Shown piece by piece: positions 1-5,204 of a stretch of 5,204 bases of DNA. The position numbers were made by a program, and so were the translations under genes. The stretch comes from Myxococcales bacterium. Lineage in GTDB: Bacteria; Myxococcota_A; UBA9160; JALSIO01. The stretch lies in contig JALSIO010000143.1 in NCBI GenBank assembly GCA_026989995.1, positions 1-5,204 on the forward strand, given 5' to 3'. Numbering within the stretch: the first letter of the stretch is position 1; each line of letters opens with the position of its first letter. The notes below the pieces were generated by a model that saw only the letters and a program-made list of their open reading frames with translations, did not search any database and had not been told where the DNA came from.

Positions 1-413
1 GGCTGGCCGAAGACGGCGCTCTCGAGGGCGGCGAAGCGCATGTCGAGGGCCAGCAGGAACTCGCTGCCGCCCCCGCGCGCGATGCCCTCCACCGCCGCGA
101 GGGTGGCCTGGGGCAGCCGGCGGAAGCGCTCGACCATCCGGTGGAAGCCTCCGAGGCCCTCGGGTGGCGGCGGCGGAAGGAGGTCGACCCGGAGCAGGAG
201 CTCCACGTCGGCATGGGCGATGAAGAACTCGGGATCGGCGCTCTCGAAGACCACGGCGCGCACCTCGCGGTCCGCCTCGAGCTCCCGGGAGAGGCGGTCG
301 AGGTCTCCGATCAGGGCGGCGTCGAGCAGGTTGATGGGAGGGTGGTCCAGGGTGACCCGCGCCACCCCGTCGTCCACCTCGACCCGAAGCGCCCGGAACC
401 CCTCGTAGGCCAT
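1..413 (-). CDS. Enoyl-CoA hydratase/isomerase (crotonase) family protein, N-terminal part
   Basis: The gene starts at an ATG (413-411) and runs off the left edge after 137 codons plus two bases (CC, which must be Pro). The start is supported by GGAGG five bases upstream (423-419). The visible protein begins MAYEGFRALRVEVDDGVARV and has the crotonase opening 'VARVTLDHPPINLLD' at about residues 17-31. Residues 63-70 (FFIAHADV) match the first oxyanion-hole loop, where AGAD is more usual, so His replaces the common Gly. Residues 114-118 (GGGSE) match the second oxyanion-hole loop; Glu118 aligns with catalytic Glu144 of rat mitochondrial enoyl-CoA hydratase. The window ends at FGQP, just before the position of the second catalytic Glu (164 in rat), so hydratase versus isomerase or hydrolase activity cannot be judged. 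Members normally have about 250-270 residues, so about half is seen. It lies downstream of the acyl-CoA carboxylase on the same strand. Family assignment is firm; the substrate is unknown. Confidence 0.9.
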   Translation of the reverse strand, partial: MAYEGFRALRVEVDDGVARVTLDHPPINLLDAALIGDLDRLSRELEADREVRAVVFESADPEFFIAHADVELLLRVDLLPPPPPEGLGGFHRMVERFRRLPQATLAAVEGIARGGGSEFLLALDMRFAALESAVFGQ

Positions 414-623
414 CGTCACCTCCCCGTGCGCCAGCCGCCGCGGCGGCGCCCGGACCTGACCCGGTGTGCCGGCCTTGCGGATCCGCTTCCGGTTCCGGCT
501 TCCGCACGCTGCCCCCGCGGGCGCCGGCTCCGCCGCGGGCGCCGGCTCCGGCACCTTCGCCGGTGTCCCCCGCGGTCGCCCGACACACGCGCCCCGCCGC
601 CGGGCGGCGTGCGCGTCACCGAG
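414..623. other. Intergenic region with GC-rich palindromes and no supported gene
   Basis: This gap lies between the crotonase start and the oxidoreductase remnant. It holds the crotonase ribosome site at its left end, a perfect 14-bp palindrome (434-447, GCCGCCGCGGCGGC), an 18-bp tandem duplication (515-550) and a GC hairpin (arms 595-601 and 603-609). No T-run follows the hairpin on either strand, so it is not a convincing intrinsic terminator. Open frames here encode only Arg/Pro/Ala/Gly-rich text without family similarity that I can recognise. No clear -35/-10 pair is visible for the crotonase. Confidence 0.6.
515..550. repeat. Exact 18-bp tandem duplication
   Basis: The 18-mer CCGCGGGCGCCGGCTCCG occurs at 515-532 and again, without mismatch, at 533-550. 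It lies in the non-coding gap upstream of the crotonase gene. The period is a multiple of three, so it would not break a reading frame, but no gene is supported here. Recent slippage duplication in GC-rich DNA is the simplest explanation. Confidence 0.85.
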
Positions 624-884
624 CTAGGCCACCCCGGCCCGGCCGAAGACCTCGGCGCAGCGCTCGGCGGTGGCGATGACCTCGTCCGCGTGGGCGCCGA
701 GGCCGATGGGGACCAGCCGGGCCGAGGGCGAAGCCGTACCACCCGTCGCCGCGGTCCCGCGCCCGCCGCAGGGCCGCATCCGATTGCCGCCCATCACGAT
801 GGGCGGGTGCGGGCCCTGCACCGGGCGCGGCCGGCACTGCACGTTCGCGAAGCGGACGGTGGGCCCGGAGAAGCGCAGGGGCTG
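624..884 (-). pseudogene. Remnant of an LLM-class (F420-dependent type) oxidoreductase
   Basis: Three pieces of the C-terminal part of a luciferase-like monooxygenase-family protein lie here in order but not in one frame. Piece one (about 872-783) reads FSGPTVRF, then VQCRPRPVQ and HPPIVMGGN, the conserved stretch before the flavin/F420-site glycines. Piece two is in another frame (about 780-725) and reads DAALRRARDRGDGWYGFAL, the normal continuation. The expected GGN-Ser-Asp junction shows 'aat cg gat', as if one base of the Ser codon is lost at 782-783. Piece three (about 719-627), back in the first frame, reads RLVPI, then ADEVIATAERCAEVFGRAGVA and TAG (626-624), a typical C-terminus. From family knowledge, roughly 40-55 residues normally separate pieces two and three, and about 200 residues of N-terminal barrel are missing. 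The gene is therefore 5'-truncated, frameshifted and internally deleted. Subfamily and original cofactor are inferred. Confidence 0.8.
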
Positions 885-923
885 CCTGCCGGCCGGACCT
901 GCCGGCCGGACCTGCCGGCCGGG
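885..923. repeat. Three tandem copies of a 13-bp repeat
   Basis: The unit CCTGCCGGCCGGA occurs at 885-897 and 898-910, and a third copy at 911-923 differs only in its last base (G). It fills the space between the carboxylase stop codon (931-929) and the truncated end of the oxidoreductase remnant. The 13-bp period shifts the reading frame with each copy, which argues that this stretch is non-coding. The GCCGGCCGG core is self-complementary (CCGGCCGG), so each copy can pair with its neighbours. Its position at the missing 5' end of the pseudogene makes a link to the deletion plausible but unproven. Confidence 0.9.
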
Positions 924-928
924 CCGGC

Positions 929-3900
929 CTACCAGGGGTCCACACAGGGCCGCCTCCGGCCCGTGCGCGGCGGCGGCGGCGGCACCGAGTCCAGCGCCCG
1001 GGCGACCACGCGGCGGGTATCCGCCGGGTCGATCACGTCGTCGATCTCGAAGTGCGAGGCCGTATTGACCGCCCGGCCGTGTTCGTAGAGGCGATCGACC
1101 ATCTCGCGGAAGAGGGCCTCGCGGGCCGCGGGGTCCGAGACCGCCTCGAGCTCCCTGCGGAAGCCGAGCCGGACCGCTCCCTCGAGCCCCATGCCCCCGA
1201 ACTCCCCGGTGGGCCAGCTCACGGTGAGAAGCGGCGCCTTGAAGCTGCCGGCGGCCATGGCCTGGGCCCCGAGGCCGTAGCCCTTGCGCAGGACCACCGT
1301 GATCACGGGAACCCGGAGACTCGCGCCCACCGTGAACAGCCGGGCGGCGTGGCGCACCAGTGCGGTCTTCTCGGCTTCCGGCCCGACCAGGATGCCGGGC
1401 GTGTCGCAGAGGAAGAGCACCGGGAGATCGAAGGCATCGCAGAGGCCCAGGAAGCGGGCCGCCTTGTCGGCGCCCGCGCTGTCGATGGCGCCGGCGAGGT
1501 GCATGGGATTGTTGGCGACGATGCCGAGGGGGCGGCCCTCGACCCGGGCGAGCGCGGTCACCATGCCCGGCGCGAAGCCGGGCCGAAGCTCGAGGACCGT
1601 GTCCCGATCGGCGATCCCTGCGATCGCCTCCCGGACCTCGTAGACCCGAAGCCGGTTGCGCGGGACCACCTCGCGCAGCGCCAGGGGATCCGGGGCGTCG
1701 AAGTCGTGCAGGCGTCCCTGGAAGTAGCCCAGGTACTGGCGCGCGAGTCGGACGGCCTCGGCCTCGTCCTCCGCCGGGATGTCCACCACGCCGTTTCGAA
1801 GCTGCACCTCGAAGGGTCCGATCTCCTCCGGCCGGACCACCCCGAGTCCGCCGCCCTCGATCATGGCGGGGCCGCCCATGCCGATGTTGCAGCCGCGAAC
1901 CGCGATCACCGCGTCGCAGCAGCCGAGGAGCGCCGCGTTTCCCGCGAAGCACCGGCCGACCGCGATTCCGACCAGGGGGACGAGCCCGCTGAGCTCCCCG
2001 AAGAAGCGGAAGGCCATGCAGTCCAGACCGGAGACGCCGAGGGCATCGGTGTCTCCCGGTCGGCCGCCTCCCCCCTCGGCGAAGAGCACCACCGGGAGCC
2101 GGTAGCTCCGGGCGAGCTCGAAGAGGCGGTCCTTCTTGCGGTGGTTCTGCTGCCCCTGGGTGCCGGCGAGCACCGTGTAGTCGTAGGACATGGCGATGCA
2201 CCGGGTGTCGCCGTCCGGGAAGAGCTCGGCGTTCACCGTGCCGAGTCCCCCCACCAGGCCGTCGGCGGGGGTCCGCTCGATCAGCTCGTCGAGGCTCCGA
2301 CGCCGCCGCTGGGCGGCGATCACGAGGGGGCCGTATTCGACGAAGCTCCCCGGGTCGAGGAGATCGGCCAGGTTCTCCCGGGCGGTGCGCAGCCCGGCAC
2401 GGCGGCGCCGCGCCACGGCCTCGGGGCGCGCCTCGTCGAGCACCCGGGCGTGTCGGGCCCGCACCTCCTCGAGCTCCGGCCGGAGCCCGGCGTCAGGCCG
2501 AATCCCCGGCTCATCCGACCCGGCCTCCTCCTCGCCGGTCTCCTCCACCACGGCGACGAGCGCCCCTTGGGAGACGGAGATGCCGACGGTCACGCCGAGC
2601 GCCGCCACCCGGCCCCCTCCCGCGGCAGCGACGGGGTATTCCATCTTCATGGCCTCGATCACCGCCAGGGTCTGCCCCGGCCGGACCGGATCGCCCGGAG
2701 CCACCTCGACCGCCACCACCGTCCCCCGGATCGGTGCGTGGTAGGCCCTTCTGCCGGGGCCCGCGTCCGGATCGGCGGCCTCCGCGACGCCTGCCGCCGG
2801 GGCGGCCTCCGCCTGGTCCGCCGCGGCCGCCGAGGCGAGCTCCTCGTACCGTTCGCCGAGGAGCGCCGTGGAGACCTCGTAGCGGAGGACCTCCGGCCGT
2901 TCGAGGAGGGCGACGAGGACCGCCCGGTTGGTCGGAACCCCGCGGACCGCCGTCTCGCGGAGGGCGCGGAGCATGCGCCGCCTCGCCGCGTCGAAGGAGC
3001 CCGTTCCCGCGTGCGCCACGATCTTGGCCACGAGCGGGTCGAAGGCGGACCCGACCTCGCTGCCTACTCGGAGCGCGGTCTCCACCCGGATGCCGGGCCC
3101 ACCCGGGAGATCGAGGGCCTCGACCACGCCGCCGGCGGGCAGGGGCCGACCGAGGGCTCCCTGGCGCTCGGCGAAGAGCCGGACCTCGATGGCGTGGCCA
3201 CGCGGGGTCGGGATGGCCTCGGCGGCCAGTCCTGCGTCCGCCAGGCTTCGGCCGCGCGCGATCTCGATCTGGGCGGCGACGAGATCGATCCCGAGGACCT
3301 CCTCGGTAACCGGGTGTTCCACCTGCAGCCTCGGGTTGACCTCGAGGAAGTGGAGGCGGCCGGGCCTCGGCGAACCCTTCACCTCGAGCAGGAACTCGAC
3401 CGTGGCCAGCCCCCGGTAGCCGAGCCCCCGGAACAATGTCCGCGCGTGGTGGAGGAGGTCCCGCCGGATCGGCTCCGGGAGCTTCGGCGCCGGCGCCACC
3501 TCCACCAGCTTCTGGTGGCGGCGCTGCAGACTGCAGTCCCGCTCGAAGAGGTGCACCACCTCCTCCGAGCCGTCGCCGGCGACCTGTACCTCGAGGTGTC
3601 GGACCCGGGGAAGCCACGCCTCGGCGAAGAGCTCCCCCCGCCCGAAGGCGGCCCGGGCCTCGGAGGCGCAGCGGGCCATCGCCTCCTCGATCTCCTCCGG
3701 GCGGCGGACGACCCGGAGGCCGCGGCCCCCTCCCCCGTACACCGCCTTCACGGCGATGGCGGCACCCTCCCCGAGCTCCCGGAGCAGGCCGGCGGCGGCG
3801 GCGGCATCCGCCGGGGACCCGGTCGCGGGGAGCACGGGAACCCCCCGCCGCTGCGCGTGCCGCCGGGCGGCGACCTTGTCGCCGAAGAGCTCGAGGTGTT

Positions 3901-4222
3901 CGGGATCCGGCCCCACGAAGCGCAGGCCGGCCTCCGCGCACCGACGCGAGAGCTCCGGATCCTCGCTCGCGAAGCCGTAGCCGGGGTGGAGCAGCTCCGC
4001 CCCCGTCTCGCGCGCCACCTCCACCAGCCGCGCTGCGTCCAGGTAGGCCGCCGGCCCCGACCCGCCCAGCGGGCGGGCGACGTCGGCTGCGGCGACGTGG
4101 GGAGCGTTCCCGTCCTCCTCCGAGAACACGGCCACCGTGCGCAACCCGAGCTCCCGGGCGGCCCGCAGGATCCGGAGGGCGATCTCGCCGCGGTTGGCGA
4201 TGAGGATCGAATCCCGCGACAT
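929..4222 (-). CDS. Single-chain acyl-CoA carboxylase (biotin carboxylase, BCCP and carboxyltransferase fused; LCC type)
   Basis: This 1097-residue biotin enzyme should use ATP and bicarbonate to carboxylate an acyl-CoA at the alpha carbon in the cytoplasm. Residues 1-455 are biotin carboxylase. They contain ILIANRGEIA near the start, HPGYGF (79-84), Lys116 and Lys159, the GGGGRG loop (163-168), His209, QRRHQK (233-238), Glu276, EVNPRLQVEHPVTE (294-307) and Arg348; these match the catalytic set of E. coli AccC. An Ala/Glu-rich linker (about 460-490) leads to the biotin carrier domain (493-560), with biotinyl Lys526 in EAMKMEY. Residues about 600-1070 form a complete two-half carboxyltransferase, with LLDPGSFVEYG, GRCFAGNAALLGCCD, CDTPGILVGPEAEK and RKGYGLGAQAM. 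Size and order match the 120-kDa homohexameric long-chain acyl-CoA carboxylase described from Mycobacterium avium paratuberculosis. No Shine-Dalgarno precedes the ATG. The family call is firm; chain-length preference is inferred. Confidence 0.95.
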   Translation of the reverse strand: MSRDSILIANRGEIALRILRAARELGLRTVAVFSEEDGNAPHVAAADVARPLGGSGPAAYLDAARLVEVARETGAELLHPGYGFASEDPELSRRCAEAGLRFVGPDPEHLELFGDKVAARRHAQRRGVPVLPATGSPADAAAAAGLLRELGEGAAIAVKAVYGGGGRGLRVVRRPEEIEEAMARCASEARAAFGRGELFAEAWLPRVRHLEVQVAGDGSEEVVHLFERDCSLQRRHQKLVEVAPAPKLPEPIRRDLLHHARTLFRGLGYRGLATVEFLLEVKGSPRPGRLHFLEVNPRLQVEHPVTEEVLGIDLVAAQIEIARGRSLADAGLAAEAIPTPRGHAIEVRLFAERQGALGRPLPAGGVVEALDLPGGPGIRVETALRVGSEVGSAFDPLVAKIVAHAGTGSFDAARRRMLRALRETAVRGVPTNRAVLVALLERPEVLRYEVSTALLGERYEELASAAAADQAEAAPAAGVAEAADPDAGPGRRAYHAPIRGTVVAVEVAPGDPVRPGQTLAVIEAMKMEYPVAAAGGGRVAALGVTVGISVSQGALVAVVEETGEEEAGSDEPGIRPDAGLRPELEEVRARHARVLDEARPEAVARRRRAGLRTARENLADLLDPGSFVEYGPLVIAAQRRRRSLDELIERTPADGLVGGLGTVNAELFPDGDTRCIAMSYDYTVLAGTQGQQNHRKKDRLFELARSYRLPVVLFAEGGGGRPGDTDALGVSGLDCMAFRFFGELSGLVPLVGIAVGRCFAGNAALLGCCDAVIAVRGCNIGMGGPAMIEGGGLGVVRPEEIGPFEVQLRNGVVDIPAEDEAEAVRLARQYLGYFQGRLHDFDAPDPLALREVVPRNRLRVYEVREAIAGIADRDTVLELRPGFAPGMVTALARVEGRPLGIVANNPMHLAGAIDSAGADKAARFLGLCDAFDLPVLFLCDTPGILVGPEAEKTALVRHAARLFTVGASLRVPVITVVLRKGYGLGAQAMAAGSFKAPLLTVSWPTGEFGGMGLEGAVRLGFRRELEAVSDPAAREALFREMVDRLYEHGRAVNTASHFEIDDVIDPADTRRVVARALDSVPPPPPRTGRRRPCVDPW

Positions 4223-4230
4223 GGAGCGGG

Positions 4231-4236
4231 ATTCTA
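4231..4236 (-). promoter_or_regulatory. Possible -10 box of the carboxylase gene (near-leaderless)
   Basis: On the minus strand TAGAAT (5 of 6 matches to TATAAT) ends eight bases before the carboxylase ATG. A transcript starting the usual 6-8 bases downstream would begin at or within about two bases of the start codon. This fits the absence of a Shine-Dalgarno sequence there. No convincing -35 hexamer is seen at 16-18 bp spacing. The box lies in an 87-bp divergent gap shared with the SDR gene; on the plus strand only a weak TATGCT (4284-4289) is visible. Confidence 0.35.
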
Positions 4237-4299
4237 GGGCGTCGCCCCGGGGATGGCCTCGCCGCGCCGGGCGGAACGTGGCCTATGCTCCGGCGGAAG

Positions 4300-4305
4300 A
4301 GGAGG
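4300..4305 (+). promoter_or_regulatory. Shine-Dalgarno site that sets the SDR start
   Basis: AGGAGG lies four bases upstream of the ATG at 4310. It favours this start over the in-frame ATG at 4253, which would add 19 residues of Arg/Gly-rich text without SDR similarity and would reach to within about 30 bp of the divergent carboxylase start. Confidence 0.85.
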
Positions 4306-4309
4306 AACC

Positions 4310-5122
4310 ATGATCCTGGATCGCTTTCGGGTGGAGGGCTCCGTCGCCCTCGTGACGGGAGCCGGACGCGGCATCGGCCGGAGCATCGCCCTCGGCCTCG
4401 CGGAGGCCGGCGCCGACGTGGTGGTCGCGGCCCGGACGGCCGCGCAGATCGAGGCGGTCGCCGAGGAGATCCGCTCCCTGGGGCGCAGGGCCCTCGCCGT
4501 CCCCTGCGACGTCAACCGGGGCGACGAGCTCGACGCCCTCGTGGACCGGGCCCTCTCCGAGCTCGGACGCCTCGACCTCCTGGTGAACAACGCCGGAGGT
4601 TCTCCACCGACTCCGCTGCTGCAACTCTCCGACGAGGCCTTCGAAGAGGCCTTCCACTTCAACGTGACCTCGGCCATGCATCTCACCCGCAAGGCGATGC
4701 CCCACCTGCTCGAGTCCGGGCGCGCCGCGGTGCTCAACATCTCCTCCGGCCTCGGCCACCTGGTGGAGCCCGGTTTCGTCGCCTACGCCACGGCCAAGGC
4801 CGCGCTCTCCCACCTGACCCGCATCCTCGCGGCGGAGTTTGCACCGCGGGTCCGGGTCAACGCGCTGGCCGTGGGTGCCACGCTGACCGACGCGCTGGCT
4901 CCCTTCGTGAAGGGAGAGCTGCGCGAGAAGATGGAGGCGCTGACCCCCATGCGCCGGCTCGGGGAGGTCGACGACATCGCCGCCGCGGCGCTCTATCTCC
5001 TCTCCCCCGCGTCGAGCTGGGTGACGGGGAAGGTCCTCGAGGTGGACGGGGGAACCACGGCGAGCAACTGGCCCCTCGAGATCCCCGGCTACCCCGGCGC
5101 CCCCACGGCCGCGGGCGGCTGA
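4310..5122 (+). CDS. SDR family oxidoreductase, 7-alpha-hydroxysteroid dehydrogenase-like
   Basis: This 270-residue classical short-chain dehydrogenase should interconvert a hydroxyl and a keto group with a nicotinamide cofactor. The Rossmann motif TGAGRGIG is at residues 16-23, the adenine-ring Asp at 67 (CDV), NNAG at 93-96, catalytic Asn118, Ser at 145/146 in NISS, and the active-site Tyr159-x3-Lys163. After the second strand the sequence is VVVAAR, with Arg42 and no Asp, which points to NADP(H). The stretch from VRVNALAVGATLTDAL through TPMRRLGEVDDIAAAALYLL to SSWVTG and EVDGG closely follows E. coli HdhA (7-alpha-HSDH) as I recall it, but Val188 replaces the usual Pro of the Pro-Gly motif. 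The tail (about 252-270) is Pro/Gly/Ala-rich. The gene is divergent from the carboxylase across 87 bp. SDR membership is certain; the substrate could be a steroid, 3-hydroxyacyl-CoA or other alcohol. Confidence 0.93.
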   Translation: MILDRFRVEGSVALVTGAGRGIGRSIALGLAEAGADVVVAARTAAQIEAVAEEIRSLGRRALAVPCDVNRGDELDALVDRALSELGRLDLLVNNAGGSPPTPLLQLSDEAFEEAFHFNVTSAMHLTRKAMPHLLESGRAAVLNISSGLGHLVEPGFVAYATAKAALSHLTRILAAEFAPRVRVNALAVGATLTDALAPFVKGELREKMEALTPMRRLGEVDDIAAAALYLLSPASSWVTGKVLEVDGGTTASNWPLEIPGYPGAPTAAGG

Positions 5123-5142
5123 ACGGCACCTCCCCCCTCCCG

Positions 5143-5170
5143 TCGACCCGAATACCCATAGGGGTATGAT
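5143..5170 (+). promoter_or_regulatory. Putative promoter with a CsoR/CstR/FrmR-like operator
   Basis: An inverted repeat ATACCC-ATAG-GGGTAT (5152-5167) has 6-bp perfect arms in a GC-rich setting where A/T-bounded C/G tracts are conspicuous. It overlaps a -10 candidate TATGAT (5165-5170, 5 of 6 matches), with TCGACC (5143-5148, 4 of 6 matches to TTGACA) 16 bp upstream. Operators of CsoR-family repressors, which sense copper, nickel/cobalt, persulfide or formaldehyde, have this form and often sit on the promoter they block. The promoter points out of the window to the right, so its target gene is not seen. Confidence 0.5.
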
Positions 5171-5175
5171 CCGTA

Positions 5176-5191
5176 GCCCGCGGCCGCGGGC
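5176..5191. repeat. Perfect 16-bp GC palindrome
   Basis: GCCCGCGGCCGCGGGC is self-complementary over its full length and lies just downstream of the putative start point of the right-edge promoter. It could be a protein site or a 5'-leader hairpin, but palindromes of C/G only are common by chance at this base composition. Confidence 0.4.
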
Positions 5192-5204
5192 CGGCGCCTC
5201 CGGG

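Noticed and set aside
595..609. GC hairpin just downstream of the pseudogene stop as an intrinsic terminator.
   Set aside because: The loop is only one base when fully paired and no T-run follows on either strand; such pairings are frequent in this GC-rich DNA.
414..623. An open frame continuous with and upstream of the crotonase ATG, containing a Pro/Ala/Glu-rich stretch from the 18-bp duplication.
   Set aside because: It would be an N-terminal extension, but the ATG at 413 has a good Shine-Dalgarno and begins the normal crotonase fold. The upstream text shows no family similarity.
416..742. A minus-strand open frame of 108 codons overlapping the pseudogene and the gap.
   Set aside because: It encodes Arg/Pro/Ser/Gly-rich low-complexity text in a different frame from the oxidoreductase pieces and has no convincing ribosome site.
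885..923. The 13-bp repeats as a CRISPR-like array or phage attachment site.
   Set aside because: The copies are directly adjacent without spacers, and no cas, integrase or tRNA sequence is nearby.
1052..4237. A 1061-codon open frame on the plus strand, antisense to almost the whole carboxylase gene.
   Set aside because: It is in codon register with the carboxylase, so it stays open merely because the real gene avoids TTA, CTA and TCA codons at this GC content. Its protein has no recognisable domain and is rich in Arg, Glu, Gly and His.
4253..4309. A 19-codon N-terminal extension of the SDR from an earlier ATG.
   Set aside because: The ATG at 4310 has AGGAGG at good distance and gives a normal SDR start; the extension is Arg/Gly-rich and not SDR-like.
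5123..5204. A transcription terminator for the SDR gene in the right-edge region.
   Set aside because: The inverted repeat at 5152-5167 has only six-base arms, is not followed by T residues and fits a promoter-operator better.

Overview
This is a high-GC bacterial window (roughly 70% G+C by eye, with codon third positions almost all G or C). It carries acyl-CoA and short-chain alcohol metabolism genes. The combination of a single-chain acyl-CoA carboxylase, a crotonase, a short-chain dehydrogenase and the remnant of an F420-type luciferase-like oxidoreductase fits an aerobic, lipid- or hydrocarbon-degrading organism. Actinomycetota, Myxococcota or uncultivated high-GC groups such as Binatota are all possible; the sequence does not decide between them.

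Layout from left to right. (1) Positions 1-413, minus strand: the N-terminal half of an enoyl-CoA hydratase/isomerase, cut by the window edge. (2) Positions 414-623: non-coding, with an exact 18-bp tandem duplication. (3) Positions 624-884, minus strand: a decayed fragment of an LLM-class (F420-dependent type) oxidoreductase. It lacks its N-terminal part, carries a one-base frameshift, and has lost a block before its C-terminal helix. (4) Positions 885-923: three tandem 13-bp repeats between this fossil and the next gene. (5) Positions 929-4222, minus strand: a 1097-residue protein with biotin carboxylase, biotin carrier and carboxyltransferase domains in one chain, which is the domain order of the long-chain acyl-CoA carboxylase (LCC) type. 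(6) Positions 4223-4309: a short divergent intergenic region. (7) Positions 4310-5122, plus strand: a classical SDR oxidoreductase resembling 7-alpha-hydroxysteroid dehydrogenase. (8) Positions 5123-5204: the start of another regulatory region, with a CsoR/CstR/FrmR-like inverted repeat overlapping a -10 box that fires out of the window to the right.

The carboxylase and crotonase are co-oriented. The carboxylase would carboxylate an acyl-CoA on biotin, and the crotonase could hydrate or isomerise an unsaturated acyl-CoA. This is the logic of branched-chain or isoprenoid acyl-CoA catabolism, but the substrate cannot be read from the sequence. The divergent SDR may supply or remove a hydroxy/keto group in the same pathway. 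I found no clearly new system. The most notable points are the oxidoreductase fossil, the single-chain carboxylase, the CsoR-type operator at the right edge, and a possible near-leaderless start for the carboxylase.
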